Positions 1-8,459 of a stretch of DNA of 64,000 nt are shown here, one piece after another. A program made the translations under genes and the position numbers. The stretch covers positions 186,001 to 250,000 of the forward strand of contig CANFGT010000001.1 of assembly GCA_947446815.1 (NCBI GenBank), given 5' to 3'. Each line of letters opens with the position of its first letter. The first letter of the stretch is position 1. The notes under the pieces were generated by a model. That model saw only the letters and a list, made by a program, of their open reading frames with translations. It was not told the origin of the DNA and made no database searches. The DNA is from Acidimicrobiaceae bacterium (GTDB taxonomy: Bacteria > Actinomycetota > Acidimicrobiia > Acidimicrobiales > Ilumatobacteraceae).

Positions 1-1535
1 ATTGCGCGGCCATCGGTCTCGTCAAGTTTGATCTCTTGGGTCTTGGCATGTTGTCGGCGCTATCGAATGCAGTGTCGCTGATCTCTGAACATCGCGGATA
101 TGAATTAGACCTCGCCACGATTCCGCAAGAAGACGATGTGTACACGATGCTGTGTCGCGCCGACACCGTCGGTGTGTTTCAGGTGGAATCACGTGCGCAG
201 ATGTCCACGTTGCCACGATTAAAGCCACGTCGGTTCTACGACCTCGTCGTGGAGATTGCGCTCATTCGTCCTGGCCCTATTCAGGGTGGCTCGGTGCATC
301 CATACATTCGTCGCCGTAATGGTGAAGAGCCCATTACATATCTGCATCCGTTGTTAGAGAACTCGTTGGCCAAAACATTGGGTGTGCCGCTGTTTCAAGA
401 ACAACTCATGCAAATGGCGATTGACGTTGCAGGTTTCACCGCCAACGAAGCAGACCAACTGCGTCAAGCGATGGGCTCCAAGCGTTCTGCGGCGCGCATG
501 CAGCGACTGAAAGAACGTTTGTATGCGGGCATGGCTGCACGTGGCATCACGGGTGCAATCGCCGATGAGATCTTCGACAAGATGGCTGCGTTTGCTCATT
601 ACGGCTTTCCCGAAAGCCACTCAGTCAGCTTTGCGTATCTCGTGTATTCGTCGTCGTATATCAAGCTGCATGAACCCGCAGTATTTTGCGCTGCGTTGTT
701 GAATGCACAACCGATGGGCTTTTGGTCGCCACACACGTTGGTGCAAGATGCGCGTCGCCATGGTGTGGTGGTGCACACGCCCGATATCAACGCTTCGGCA
801 GATATCGCCACGTTGGAACCATGTGCAGATTCATTCGGCGACCTCGCCGTTCGTCTCGGTGTCGGTTCTGTGCGTGGTCTGGGGTCGGAAGTCGCACGTC
901 TGGTATCCGAAGGTCGTCCGTACGAATCGTTAGAAGATCTCGCGCGTCGTGTTCCGCAGTTGTCGCGCAAACAGATGGAAGCAATGGCAACAGCAGGCGC
1001 CTTCACGAATAGTTTTGGCGATGATCGTCGACACACATTGTGGGAGGCCGGTGCGCACGGCAACAACGGCGAACACTTGCACGGCATGTTGGGTCTGAAC
1101 TCTCGCCCCACGTTGCCTGGCATGGAACCCATTGAAGAAGCAATCGCCGACTTGTGGGCCACGGGTATTTCTCCTGATGGTCACCCCACGGTGTTTTTAC
1201 GTGAACAGTTAGCTGCAAAGGGTGTGCGCACGGCCGATGAGTTGGCGCAAGTGCCACATAAAGACCGGGTGATGGTGGCCGGTGTTGTCACGCACCGACA
1301 ACGCCCCATGACGGCCAAGGGTGCAACGTTCATCAGCTTGGAAGATGAAACAGGGCTCATCAATGTGGTGTGTTCTAAAGGATGTTGGGCTCGGTATCGC
1401 GCAGTGGCCCGTGATGCATCGGCGTTGTTGATCCGTGGGCGAGTGGAAAGCGCAAATGGCGCCATCAATGTGTTGGCTGAACAGATCTTGCCGTTGTTTA
1501 CGCCGGCAGCTGTTCCCAGCCGCGACTTCCGTTAA
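1..1535 (+). CDS. dnaE2: Error-prone DNA polymerase III alpha subunit DnaE2 (ImuC), 3' part
   Basis: C-terminal part of a C-family DNA polymerase alpha subunit; the reading frame is open from base 3, so the 5' part lies outside the window. The visible start encodes the polymerase-core segment KFDLLGLGMLSAL. It is followed by the fingers region and helix-hairpin-helix region, and then a C-terminal OB-fold (RQRPMTAKGATFISLEDE) typical of DnaE/DnaE2. The short C-terminus after the OB-fold, with no tau-binding tail, and the overall pattern favour DnaE2, the translesion polymerase that works with ImuA'/ImuB in the actinobacterial mutasome, over the replicative DnaE1. imuA/imuB would be expected upstream, outside the window. 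The choice DnaE2 versus DnaE1 is inference from motif style. Confidence 0.85.
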   Translation, partial: CAAIGLVKFDLLGLGMLSALSNAVSLISEHRGYELDLATIPQEDDVYTMLCRADTVGVFQVESRAQMSTLPRLKPRRFYDLVVEIALIRPGPIQGGSVHPYIRRRNGEEPITYLHPLLENSLAKTLGVPLFQEQLMQMAIDVAGFTANEADQLRQAMGSKRSAARMQRLKERLYAGMAARGITGAIADEIFDKMAAFAHYGFPESHSVSFAYLVYSSSYIKLHEPAVFCAALLNAQPMGFWSPHTLVQDARRHGVVVHTPDINASADIATLEPCADSFGDLAVRLGVGSVRGLGSEVARLVSEGRPYESLEDLARRVPQLSRKQMEAMATAGAFTNSFGDDRRHTLWEAGAHGNNGEHLHGMLGLNSRPTLPGMEPIEEAIADLWATGISPDGHPTVFLREQLAAKGVRTADELAQVPHKDRVMVAGVVTHRQRPMTAKGATFISLEDETGLINVVCSKGCWARYRAVARDASALLIRGRVESANGAINVLAEQILPLFTPAAVPSRDFR

Positions 1536-1536
1536 T

Positions 1537-1553
1537 CGCAGTTACTCACTGCG
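1537..1553. terminator. Hairpin between convergent genes, possible terminator
   Basis: CGCAGT at 1537-1542 pairs with ACTGCG at 1548-1553 around a 5-base loop. It directly follows the dnaE2 stop and precedes the end of the oppositely oriented Nudix gene. There is no T-run, so its terminator role is only suggested by position. Confidence 0.35.
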
Positions 1554-1558
1554 GGCAA

Positions 1559-2059
1559 CTAGCTGCTGTGTTCAATCTCAAACGGCACAGAAGGAATTCC
1601 ATCATTCACGATGAGATGCAAGAACGATGCAATGTCGCGCGGAGTGAATTTGTCGTCGCCGTCATAAGCAAGCAAGTCTGCAATGCTCCACCAGCGATGC
1701 TCATGAAGATTCTCGGCACGCAATTGTTCTTCAGTGAACGACGGTGCAGGGGTAAAGCGTTCCGTGCGCACCATGTACACCGTTTCAGTTTGGCCACGCC
1801 ATTCCACGCCATTGGTATCAATGAGCTGAAAGTGGTGTGTTCTGTTCCATACCGGTGCGCCGATTGTTGCCCCCACTAAGCCTGTTTCTTCTAACAGTTC
1901 ACGATGCAAGGCAGCCATGTGGTCTTCGCCTTCATCGATGCCACCGCCAGGTAGCACCCAAAATGCTCCGTGCTCGAAAACTAAGCGCACCATCAACACG
2001 TGGTTGTCGGTATCCATCACGAGCCCGCGCACTGCGGGGCGAAGACGAAGTGAATTCAT
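1559..2059 (-). CDS. Nudix family hydrolase
   Basis: A 166-residue Nudix hydrolase. The full Nudix box (G-x5-E-x7-RE-x2-EE-x-G) is present at about residues 39-60 as GGIDEGE...RELLEETG. The family cleaves nucleoside diphosphates linked to another group, in the cytoplasm with Mg2+. The substrate cannot be read from the sequence; the C-terminal half is rich in aromatic residues (a WRGQTETVYMV strand) as in general housecleaning members. The ATG start overlaps the TGA of the upstream DUF3039 gene by four bases (ATGA), so the two are probably co-transcribed and translationally coupled. Confidence 0.9.
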   Translation of the reverse strand: MNSLRLRPAVRGLVMDTDNHVLMVRLVFEHGAFWVLPGGGIDEGEDHMAALHRELLEETGLVGATIGAPVWNRTHHFQLIDTNGVEWRGQTETVYMVRTERFTPAPSFTEEQLRAENLHEHRWWSIADLLAYDGDDKFTPRDIASFLHLIVNDGIPSVPFEIEHSS

Positions 2060-2346
2060 TCGTTCGGTGTATCGCCGAGGCCGTCGTTAAAAACGCGATA
2101 CATCTCGTAGATCTCTTTGCACTTGCCACACATCGGCACCTGCTTGGGGTCGCGAGAAGGAACCCACACATGACCACACAATGCTTCAATGGGAGTCCCA
2201 TTGATACGGGCCTCAAGAACTTTGGCTGCAGCATTCTCGCCCGGCTCCGTTTTTACGATGTGGGCGACAATCGGCTCACCAGTTTCGGTCACCTCTTCGG
2301 TATCCGGACGAACTTCTGCGGGGCGATTCTTCAGCGGCGTAGCCAT
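2056..2346 (-). CDS. DUF3039 domain protein, probable zinc-binding
   Basis: Small conserved actinobacterial protein of unknown function. It matches the DUF3039 pattern: ALCGHVWVPSRDP, then a CGKC pair followed by KEIYE near the C-terminus, giving three cysteines and a histidine that could bind zinc. The chosen start is the ATG that gives MATPLKNRP; a TTG two codons upstream (2352) is possible. Its stop overlaps the start of the Nudix gene. In other actinobacteria DUF3039 and DUF4031 genes are common neighbours, as here, where the DUF4031 gene is divergent. No function is proposed. Confidence 0.88.
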   Translation of the reverse strand: MATPLKNRPAEVRPDTEEVTETGEPIVAHIVKTEPGENAAAKVLEARINGTPIEALCGHVWVPSRDPKQVPMCGKCKEIYEMYRVFNDGLGDTPNE

Positions 2347-2378
2347 GCCCAACAGTCAAGCACCCCGATGCACTGTCG

Positions 2379-2384
2379 TACAGT
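2379..2384 (+). promoter_or_regulatory. -10 element TACAGT, leaderless type
   Basis: TACAGT ends 9 bases before the ATG of the DUF4031 gene. It sits inside the imperfect dyad CACTG-N5-CAGTG (2371-2385). The short spacing implies transcription starting at or next to the start codon. Confidence 0.5.
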
Positions 2385-2393
2385 GTCTGACGC

Positions 2394-2678
2394 ATGACCA
2401 TCCTTGTAGACGAATGCCGCTGGGCACACCGGGACCATGTGTGGTGTCACATGGTGAGCGATGTGTCGCTACAAGAACTCCATGATTTTGCCGACCAACT
2501 GGGTATCCCGCCACGTGGCTTCCACGGAGACCATTACGACCTGCCGCAATATGTACGCGACAAGGCCGTTGAACTAGGTGCCGAGCCGATTACGAGCAAG
2601 GAACTAGTGCGCCGACTCGGCGCTGCTGGATTGCGACTCACTGCTTTGCAGCGTCGTGCATATAAGCACGGCGACTAA
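2394..2678 (+). CDS. DUF4031 domain protein
   Basis: A 94-residue protein matching DUF4031, a small actinobacterial family of unknown function. The diagnostic features are the N-terminal MTILVDECRW, the central HMVSD...LHDFADQLGIPPRGFHGDHYD segment in two parts, and the C-terminal SKELVRRL helix. The length is normal for the family. The start has no Shine-Dalgarno sequence but a TACAGT -10-like hexamer 9 bases upstream. It is divergent from the DUF3039/Nudix pair with about 47 bases between the starts. Confidence 0.88.
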   Translation: MTILVDECRWAHRDHVWCHMVSDVSLQELHDFADQLGIPPRGFHGDHYDLPQYVRDKAVELGAEPITSKELVRRLGAAGLRLTALQRRAYKHGD

Positions 2679-2689
2679 CGAAGTAGCAC

Positions 2690-3124
2690 CTACAAGCACG
2701 AGGTGACAAGAGGCCAAGGGTCGCAAACCCCTGCCAACGTGCGCGGACAATACAAACCGCCTGCACCAACCACGGCCCAGTCGAACAGTTGAATGCCTGC
2801 AGCAGCGAGCGTGCCCGTGCAGAGGTGAAGTAGCGCAATATCTGCAGGGACAACAGGGATCTCACAACGGCTGCTGATGAGTACAACCGATGAGGTGGAA
2901 GGCATCTCTGAGCAGTGTGCAACAACTGTATGAATAGATTGCGTGCTCAATGGAGGAGTGCGAAACATCGCAAGCCCTCGTCGCTTTTCATCTAGCAAGA
3001 TTGCGATGGTCGAATTGATACGTGGACGTTGCATCGCCATCGTTGCTACGCCGAGTGCCTCCACCAAAGTATTGATGGGGTCAATGAATGGACGTGGGAC
3101 GTCGATAAGTGATGCGTTGAGCAT
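2690..3124 (-). CDS. Conserved-looking hypothetical protein, 144 residues
   Basis: Not recognised as a named family. It reads as a genuine soluble alpha/beta protein with the strand TSSVVLISSR followed by helix VPADIALLHLCTGTLAAAG and a C-terminal segment LFDWAVVGAGGLYCPRTLAGV ending in DPWPL. That tail resembles conserved acidimicrobial proteins I cannot name. A GGAG ribosome-binding site lies about 5 bases before the ATG. It is convergent with the DUF4031 gene (11-base gap) and is downstream of the rhomboid gene on the same strand, separated by 115 bases holding an inverted repeat. Reading on this strand is favoured over the opposite frame because the protein has normal composition and a proper ribosome-binding site. 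Confidence 0.65.
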   Translation of the reverse strand: MLNASLIDVPRPFIDPINTLVEALGVATMAMQRPRINSTIAILLDEKRRGLAMFRTPPLSTQSIHTVVAHCSEMPSTSSVVLISSRCEIPVVPADIALLHLCTGTLAAAGIQLFDWAVVGAGGLYCPRTLAGVCDPWPLVTSCL

Positions 3125-3158
3125 GTGGTCTCCGTGGAGTTGCAGTGCGTTAAGGCAA

Positions 3159-3178
3159 ACATTCTGAAACGAGAATGT
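3159..3178. repeat. Perfect 7-bp inverted repeat, possible operator or attenuator
   Basis: ACATTCT at 3159-3165 and AGAATGT at 3172-3178 form a perfect dyad with a 6-base spacer. It lies 35 bases upstream of the 144-residue hypothetical gene and 61 bases after the rhomboid stop. There is no adjoining T-run, so an operator is at least as likely as a terminator. The rest of 3125-3239 holds nothing I recognise. Confidence 0.4.
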
Positions 3179-3239
3179 GCGATGCGGGGGAGTGAACGCG
3201 ACTGTACGAGTGAGGTGTGTCGACTGAGTTTTGTTTGTC

Positions 3240-3965
3240 TTATCGCCAGTGTGGCTTGAGCATCACATAGCCAAGTGCTGCGCCAGTCAGTGCGCCACCG
3301 ACGTGGCCACCGATGGAAATACCAGGAATGGCAAAGGTGATCACAAGGTTCAAAATCAGTGTGGTGCCAATACCGGTGCGAAACGGATTGATGCCACGTT
3401 GGTGCAATCCAACAGCGGCTGCTGCCATTAATCCGAACACTGCGCCTGAAGCACCACCGGTGAGTGCATTCGGTTCAAGAATCAACGCGCCGACTGCGCC
3501 ACCAATCATGCAGATGAAATACAACGACGTGAATCGCACGCGCCCCATTGCTGGTTCGAGCAATTGACCTAATTGCCACAACAAGAACATGTTCATGCCC
3601 ACATGCAAAATACTGAAGTGCAAGAAACCCGATGTGATGATGCGGTAGTACTCACCGTTATCGATGTAGGACTTTGCTAGGCCAAGGGCGTACTCATGAT
3701 GTCCAGCGATAGTCCACAGATACACCGCGAGATTAACGATGATAATTGTGCGTGTCACCAAGATGTTCTGCGATGCATTCCAATACTTCGCACGTGTTGT
3801 AGCGCTGGGGCGCGAACTGCGAACACAATCGGCGCAATGCGAACCAACAGGGGCAGGTGTGAGACAGTCGTTGCATGCAGGGCGTTCGCACCGTGTGCAG
3901 TGACGACCTGTAGCAACATCGGGATGACGAGTGCAGAACTCAATCGCTGGTGGGGGAAGAGTCAC
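3240..3965 (-). CDS. Rhomboid family intramembrane serine protease with N-terminal zinc finger
   Basis: A 241-residue membrane protein. Residues 10-48 hold a B-box-like zinc finger (CxxH...CxxC...CxxC...CxxC). Transmembrane segments start near residue 68. Rhomboid catalytic features are visible: H121 and N125 in HVGMN, the serine nucleophile S173 in GGASGAVFG, and the histidine H221 in GGHVGGALTG. The family cleaves transmembrane substrates within the membrane. The N-terminal zinc finger plus rhomboid fusion is a common actinobacterial architecture; it may recruit cytoplasmic partners. The GTG start is preceded by TACACT six bases upstream, supporting a leaderless transcript. Confidence 0.93.
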   Translation of the reverse strand: MTLPPPAIEFCTRHPDVATGRHCTRCERPACNDCLTPAPVGSHCADCVRSSRPSATTRAKYWNASQNILVTRTIIIVNLAVYLWTIAGHHEYALGLAKSYIDNGEYYRIITSGFLHFSILHVGMNMFLLWQLGQLLEPAMGRVRFTSLYFICMIGGAVGALILEPNALTGGASGAVFGLMAAAAVGLHQRGINPFRTGIGTTLILNLVITFAIPGISIGGHVGGALTGAALGYVMLKPHWR

Positions 3966-3971
3966 GATGTC

Positions 3972-3977
3972 AGTGTA
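3972..3977 (-). promoter_or_regulatory. -10 element TACACT, leaderless type
   Basis: On the minus strand TACACT ends six bases before the rhomboid GTG start. Confidence 0.45.
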
Positions 3978-3992
3978 GAGATAAGGGAAAGA

Positions 3993-4952
3993 TCAGCGAG
4001 GTGCAGCTTCAGCACTTGCGCGATTTGCCAAGTACCAATCAACGGTCTGTCGCAAACCTGCTTCAAAATTCATACCTGCAGTCCATCCAAGCATTGCGGC
4101 TGCTCGTGCAGGGTCGATACGGCGACGTGGTTGACCATCGGGCTTTGATGCATCCCACACGAGAGCACCAGTGAAGCCGGTGACCTTTGCAATGGTTTCT
4201 GCCGTTTCGCGAATCGTGATTTCTCGATCGGAACCCAAGTTGATGGGCTCAATACCTTCATGAATTTCTGCGGCGAGAACAATTGCGGCTGCTGCGTCTT
4301 CGACATACAGATATTCACGGCTTGCAGAACCAGTGCCCCATACGTCGATGTGGTCAGCACCAGCTTCTTTTGCTTCGACGCACTTCTTGATGAGAGCAGG
4401 GATTACGTGTGACACCGATTCATGGAACTTGTCGCCAGGTCCATACAAGTTGGTGGGAATGAGGTACGCAAACTTTTGACCGTATTGCTGTGCATTCACT
4501 TGGGCGTGTACAAGGTGTGCCTTCTTCGCAATGCCATACGGCGCATTGGTCTCTTCGGGGTAGCCATCCCAGAAGCTCTCTTCTTTGAAGGGGACGGGAG
4601 TGAACTTGGGGTACGAGCAAACGGTGCCGAGGAGAACAGTTTTCTCTGTTCCAGCGGCGCGAGCGGCCTCAATGATGTGGGTCCCCATCATCAAGTTGTC
4701 GAGGTACAGACGAGCGGGGTCAACAAGGTTGTAACCAATGCCACCCACTCGGGCAGCGAGGTGAATGATGTGGCTGGGCTGGTATTTCGCCAACATCGCA
4801 TCGGCCACCCCAGGCACGGTGAGGTCATATTCGTCATGAGTGGGGGCAACGACGTCGGCACCCTTATTGGCCAAAAGACCCACTACAACACGGCCAAGGA
4901 AGCCATTTCCGCCCGTGACGAGCACCCGTCGACCTGTCCAGAATTCCGCCAT
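3993..4952 (-). CDS. fcl: GDP-L-fucose synthase (GDP-4-keto-6-deoxymannose epimerase/reductase)
   Basis: Extended short-chain dehydrogenase that converts GDP-4-keto-6-deoxy-D-mannose to GDP-L-fucose with NADPH. The Rossmann motif TGGNGFLG lies near the N-terminus, and the catalytic tyrosine and lysine are in PYGIAKK (Y139, K143 from this start), with the LGTVCSYPKF segment ahead as in Fcl/WcaG. Length is normal. The start MAEFWTG is preferred because TACGAT sits 7 bases upstream; an ATG three codons earlier (4961) is also possible. It works with Gmd, encoded about 8 kb away on the other strand. It is divergent from the GT4 operon by some 30 bases. Confidence 0.92.
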   Translation of the reverse strand: MAEFWTGRRVLVTGGNGFLGRVVVGLLANKGADVVAPTHDEYDLTVPGVADAMLAKYQPSHIIHLAARVGGIGYNLVDPARLYLDNLMMGTHIIEAARAAGTEKTVLLGTVCSYPKFTPVPFKEESFWDGYPEETNAPYGIAKKAHLVHAQVNAQQYGQKFAYLIPTNLYGPGDKFHESVSHVIPALIKKCVEAKEAGADHIDVWGTGSASREYLYVEDAAAAIVLAAEIHEGIEPINLGSDREITIRETAETIAKVTGFTGALVWDASKPDGQPRRRIDPARAAAMLGWTAGMNFEAGLRQTVDWYLANRASAEAAPR

Positions 4953-4959
4953 AGATGCC

Positions 4960-4965
4960 ATCGTA
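4960..4965 (-). promoter_or_regulatory. -10 element TACGAT, leaderless type
   Basis: On the minus strand TACGAT ends 7 bases before the ATG at 4952. If used, it places the transcript start beyond the alternative ATG at 4961. Confidence 0.45.
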
Positions 4966-4990
4966 GGACGCGAGCAGACAGAATGAAGGG

Positions 4991-6064
4991 GTGCGCGTCG
5001 CTTACACCCTTGAACAGTGCTGGCATCGCGTGCCCGGAGGAACCGGAATTGCGGCCATTGAGGTGGCGAAAGAGCTCACCCATATAGATGGTCTTGACCT
5101 TGTGGGAGTTGCAGGGCGCCATCGTCGTCCCCCCACCGAGGGGTTCATGCCCCCAGTGAAAGTGGCTGCTCTCCCATTCGGAGGCCCTGCTCTTTATGAG
5201 ATGTGGACACGACTGCACTGGCCAAAGGTGGAGTCGGTCATCGATGATGTCGACATCGTGCATGCCACATCCATCATCCCGCCTGCAACAGATCGTCCGC
5301 TTGTGTCGACTGTTCATGATCTCGCCTTCATTCGTCACCCTGAGTTCTTCACTGCTCATGGCAACAAAGTGTTCGCTCGCAGCCTGCGCATCTTGCAGCA
5401 ACGTGCATCGCTTCTGTTGTGCTCATCAATGGCCACGTATCGCGATTGTTTGTATGCCGGTTTTGAAGAATGGCGTTTGCGTCATGTGCCACTAGGCGTG
5501 ACAACTCACAACATCACTGATGCAGATCGTGTGCGTGTTCGCGCTGCATATTCATTACCTGATGAGTTCGTCTTGTTCGTCGGAACATTGGAACCGCGTA
5601 AGAATTTGCCGCGATTAGTGGAAGCACTGGCATCGCTTGACAACGCACCGCCTCTCGTTGTTGTCGGAATGGAAGGGTGGGGCGATGCCGCGCCACTCAC
5701 TGGTCACGATGTGCGCTTCACTGGCTTTGTTCCGTCGGAGGATCTCCCGGCGCTGTACAACCTCTGTCGTGTCTTTGCGTTTCCATCCATTCTTGAGGGA
5801 TACGGATTGCCTGTCATTGAGGCGATGGCTCACGGCGCACCAGTCGTGACATCGCTCGGTACCTCGACGGAAGAGGTTTCGGGTGGGGCAGCCGTGCTTG
5901 TAGACCCATTAGACGTTGCATCGATTGCCGCGGGTGTGCGTGAAGCGATGTCTTCTCCTGATGCGTGGTCGTCGCGCAGTCTTGATCGCGCTGCACAAGT
6001 GCCATGGTCGGAAACTGCTCGCTTAACATTTGCTGCGTATTCCGAACTGGTGGAAGAAGCATGA
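4991..6064 (+). CDS. Glycosyltransferase family 4 (GT-B), putative mannosyl/rhamnosyl transferase
   Basis: A 357-residue GT4 glycosyltransferase, first of three in a tightly overlapping operon. The C-terminal donor domain shows GTLEPRKNL and the EX7E motif in EGYGLPVIEAMAHG (about residue 265), which contacts the nucleotide sugar. The N-terminal acceptor domain begins with a strand and PGGTGIAAIE loop. The GTG start follows a weak CAGAAT-like hexamer. The donor is probably GDP-mannose, GDP-fucose or a similar nucleotide sugar because the surrounding genes make those; the exact linkage cannot be inferred. The stop overlaps the next ATG by four bases. Confidence 0.9.
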   Translation: MRVAYTLEQCWHRVPGGTGIAAIEVAKELTHIDGLDLVGVAGRHRRPPTEGFMPPVKVAALPFGGPALYEMWTRLHWPKVESVIDDVDIVHATSIIPPATDRPLVSTVHDLAFIRHPEFFTAHGNKVFARSLRILQQRASLLLCSSMATYRDCLYAGFEEWRLRHVPLGVTTHNITDADRVRVRAAYSLPDEFVLFVGTLEPRKNLPRLVEALASLDNAPPLVVVGMEGWGDAAPLTGHDVRFTGFVPSEDLPALYNLCRVFAFPSILEGYGLPVIEAMAHGAPVVTSLGTSTEEVSGGAAVLVDPLDVASIAAGVREAMSSPDAWSSRSLDRAAQVPWSETARLTFAAYSELVEEA

Positions 6065-7188
6065 GCCATACGCGCATTGCAATGAACTTGCTGTGGTGTG
6101 TGCCGGGTGTTGGTGGCAGCGAGGAATATCTCGTGCGCCAATTGTTGGGTCTTGAAGAGATTGAACACGATTACGAGATTGAAGTATTTGCACCACTTGG
6201 TTTCTCGCAACGCCAGCCAAAGATTGCACAGTTGTTTGCAGTGCACGAAGCACCCAATGATTGCTCGCGTCGTGCTGTACGTATTTGGCTTGAGCACACA
6301 TGGTTAGCGAAGAAGACACGCAGCTTCTCTCTCGTCCATCACGGTGGTGGCACGCTTCCACGTCGCGGTAACAAAAAGACTCTGTTGACCGTGCACGATA
6401 TTCAGTGGATTGATTATCCGAACTATGTGTCTCCGCTCAAATTGCGCTACCTCCAACGGGTTGTTCCTTCGTCGGTTCGCCGAGCATCACGTATCGCAGT
6501 TCCTTCCCGATTCGTTGCAAATTCTCTGACGAAGGCGTTCGGCGTCGCAGCTTCGAAGATTGGTGTTGTGCGACACGGCCTGGAAGGGGATCTTGTCAGC
6601 ATCACAACAGATGAAGCCACCTTGCGAGAAAAGTTTTCACTGGGGAATGGACCTGTATTGGTGTTCCCTGCGATTACGCATCCGCACAAGAACCATTTGT
6701 TTTTGCTGAACCTTTTAATAAATGCTGGTGGTGCCTGGGCGGATCCGTCGTTGCGCATTATTTTTGCTGGGTCGCAAGGTTCTCATCACTCGCAGGTGCT
6801 TGCATTTATCAATGAACATGATTTGTCTTCTCGTGTTGTAATGCCAGGTCGTGTGTCGGATAAAGACCGCAACGGCTTGTTGAAGATGGCTGATGCAATG
6901 GTGTTCCCCAGTGAATACGAAGGATTCGGAGCGCCAGTGATTGAAGCGATGCGCATGGGGGCCCCGATTATCAGCAGTGATCGCGCGAGTCTTCCTGGTG
7001 TCATTGGTGATGCAGGTCTTGTGCTGCCGTTGACGGTTGAAGCATGGGCCGATGCATTAGATGTTGTTCGCCGTCGGCGCACAGAACTTGTTGCATCGGG
7101 CCATTCGCGCTCTCAGCTTTTTACAGCAGCATTGTCTGCCACCGACTTGGTAGAGCAATATCGCATCGCATTGAATGGACAGCAATGA
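6061..7188 (+). CDS. Glycosyltransferase family 4
   Basis: A 375-residue GT4 enzyme. The start is the ATG that overlaps the preceding TGA (ATGA), giving MSHTRIAMNLLWCVPGVGGSEEY, with the PGVGGSEEY loop typical of GT4 N-domains. The donor-site EX7E motif is EGFGAPVIEAMRMG near residue 305, and HPHKNH sits at the inter-domain donor loop. A longer in-frame reading from 6004 exists but overlaps the upstream gene and lacks family similarity. It is the second gene of the glycan operon and likely adds a sugar to a lipid-linked glycan on the cytoplasmic face of the membrane. Confidence 0.92.
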   Translation: MSHTRIAMNLLWCVPGVGGSEEYLVRQLLGLEEIEHDYEIEVFAPLGFSQRQPKIAQLFAVHEAPNDCSRRAVRIWLEHTWLAKKTRSFSLVHHGGGTLPRRGNKKTLLTVHDIQWIDYPNYVSPLKLRYLQRVVPSSVRRASRIAVPSRFVANSLTKAFGVAASKIGVVRHGLEGDLVSITTDEATLREKFSLGNGPVLVFPAITHPHKNHLFLLNLLINAGGAWADPSLRIIFAGSQGSHHSQVLAFINEHDLSSRVVMPGRVSDKDRNGLLKMADAMVFPSEYEGFGAPVIEAMRMGAPIISSDRASLPGVIGDAGLVLPLTVEAWADALDVVRRRRTELVASGHSRSQLFTAALSATDLVEQYRIALNGQQ

Positions 7189-8420
7189 GCCGCCCGATAG
7201 TTGTCCTTGTTCCGCACTTTGCGCCAGATACTGCACCAACTGGTGAAGTAATTACGCGCATTGTGGATGAGTTCATTGCCGCTGGTCGTCGCGTTCATGT
7301 TGTGACCGCATTGCCCTGGTATCGCACGCATGCCATCGAAGAAGGATGGACAGGTCGTCTCGTTCGTCGTGAGCGCACTGTGTGGGGCTCCATCATTCGT
7401 GTCCATCCATTTCCTGGCGAGAGCAAGAGCAATTTGCTGCGCCGAGCAATTGGCTTTGCAGGATTCAGCGCAATCGCAGGAGTGTGCACTTTGTTTGCGG
7501 GTGGTATCCATCGTCGACCAGTTGCCATCATCTCCATGTCGCCGCCGCTGACATTGGGACTCACCGGCTGGTTAGCCGCTCGTCTTCGTTTCACCACTGC
7601 CATCTTCAACATTCAAGATGTCTTTCCTGATGCCGCAATCGAAACTGGTGCAATCACAAACACTCGCATCATCTCTGCTGCTCGTTGGTTGGAGCGCGTG
7701 AGTTACCAGCGATCTGATGCGGTTGTTGTTTTGTCAGATGATCTTCGAGACAACGTCGTTGCAAAAGTGTCATCTCGCCACGCAACCAAAGTGAAGGTGA
7801 TTCCGAACTTTGTCGATGCTGATCGCATTGTGCCAATGGATCGCATGACTCCGTATCGCAGGGAACTAAATATTGGCGACGAGATTGTTGTGATGTATGC
7901 AGGCAACGTCGGCTACTCACAATCACTGACGATGATGTTGCATGCGGCGAAGCAGATGCCCACCGTGACTTTTGTGATTAACGGCGATGGTGCTGCTCGT
8001 GCGGATCTTGAAGCGCAAGCGTTGGGGCTTCCAAATATTCGATTTTCTGGCTATCAGCCGCGGGATCGAGTTGGAGAAGTTCTTGCTTCAGGCGATATCC
8101 ATGTTGTTCCACTTCGTACTGGCCTTGGCGCCGTCAGCGTTCCATCAAAGACGTACAGCATCCTCGCCGCTGCTCGTCCAGTCGTTGCCGCAATTGATGC
8201 CGGTACAGAAGTCACTCGCATTCTGGAACAGAGCGGAGCGGGCATCGCGGTTGCACCAGACAACGAGGAGCTCTTCACTTCAGCTATTCAATCGATGGTT
8301 GCAGAGATCGACTCGGCCCGTGCTCGAGGGGTTTCGGGTCGTCGATGGGTCGAAACCCATGTCTCTCCGGCTGCCGTTGCTCAGTCGTATCTGTCATTAA
8401 TTGCCGATATCGGTGTGTGA
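7185..8420 (+). CDS. Glycosyltransferase, WbuB-like GT4 family
   Basis: A 411-residue glycosyltransferase of the WbuB-like GT4 branch. The start chosen is the ATG overlapping the previous TGA, which gives MSRPIVVLVPHFAPDTAPTG; this N-terminal PHFAPDTAPTGE segment is the hallmark of the group. There is a membrane-associated hydrophobic stretch around residues 80-125, then the DVFPDAAIETG segment and a C-terminal domain with PLRTGLGAVSVPSKTY in place of the classical EX7E. WbuB-type enzymes often transfer the second sugar of a repeating unit onto an undecaprenyl-linked acceptor. Third gene of the operon. Confidence 0.92.
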   Translation: MSRPIVVLVPHFAPDTAPTGEVITRIVDEFIAAGRRVHVVTALPWYRTHAIEEGWTGRLVRRERTVWGSIIRVHPFPGESKSNLLRRAIGFAGFSAIAGVCTLFAGGIHRRPVAIISMSPPLTLGLTGWLAARLRFTTAIFNIQDVFPDAAIETGAITNTRIISAARWLERVSYQRSDAVVVLSDDLRDNVVAKVSSRHATKVKVIPNFVDADRIVPMDRMTPYRRELNIGDEIVVMYAGNVGYSQSLTMMLHAAKQMPTVTFVINGDGAARADLEAQALGLPNIRFSGYQPRDRVGEVLASGDIHVVPLRTGLGAVSVPSKTYSILAAARPVVAAIDAGTEVTRILEQSGAGIAVAPDNEELFTSAIQSMVAEIDSARARGVSGRRWVETHVSPAAVAQSYLSLIADIGV

Positions 8421-8444
8421 ACGCTTGCACAAGCCCTCAGCGGG

Positions 8445-8450
8445 TAGCCT
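8445..8450 (+). promoter_or_regulatory. -10 element TAGCCT, leaderless type
   Basis: TAGCCT ends 9 bases before the GTG of the secreted-protein gene at 8460. The same hexamer with the same spacing occurs before 15692 and 52649. Confidence 0.6.
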
Positions 8451-8459
8451 TTCCTACTC

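Noticed and set aside
2943-3167. Plus-strand open frame opposite the 144-residue hypothetical gene
   Set aside because: The minus-strand frame is longer, has a good ribosome-binding site and more natural composition.
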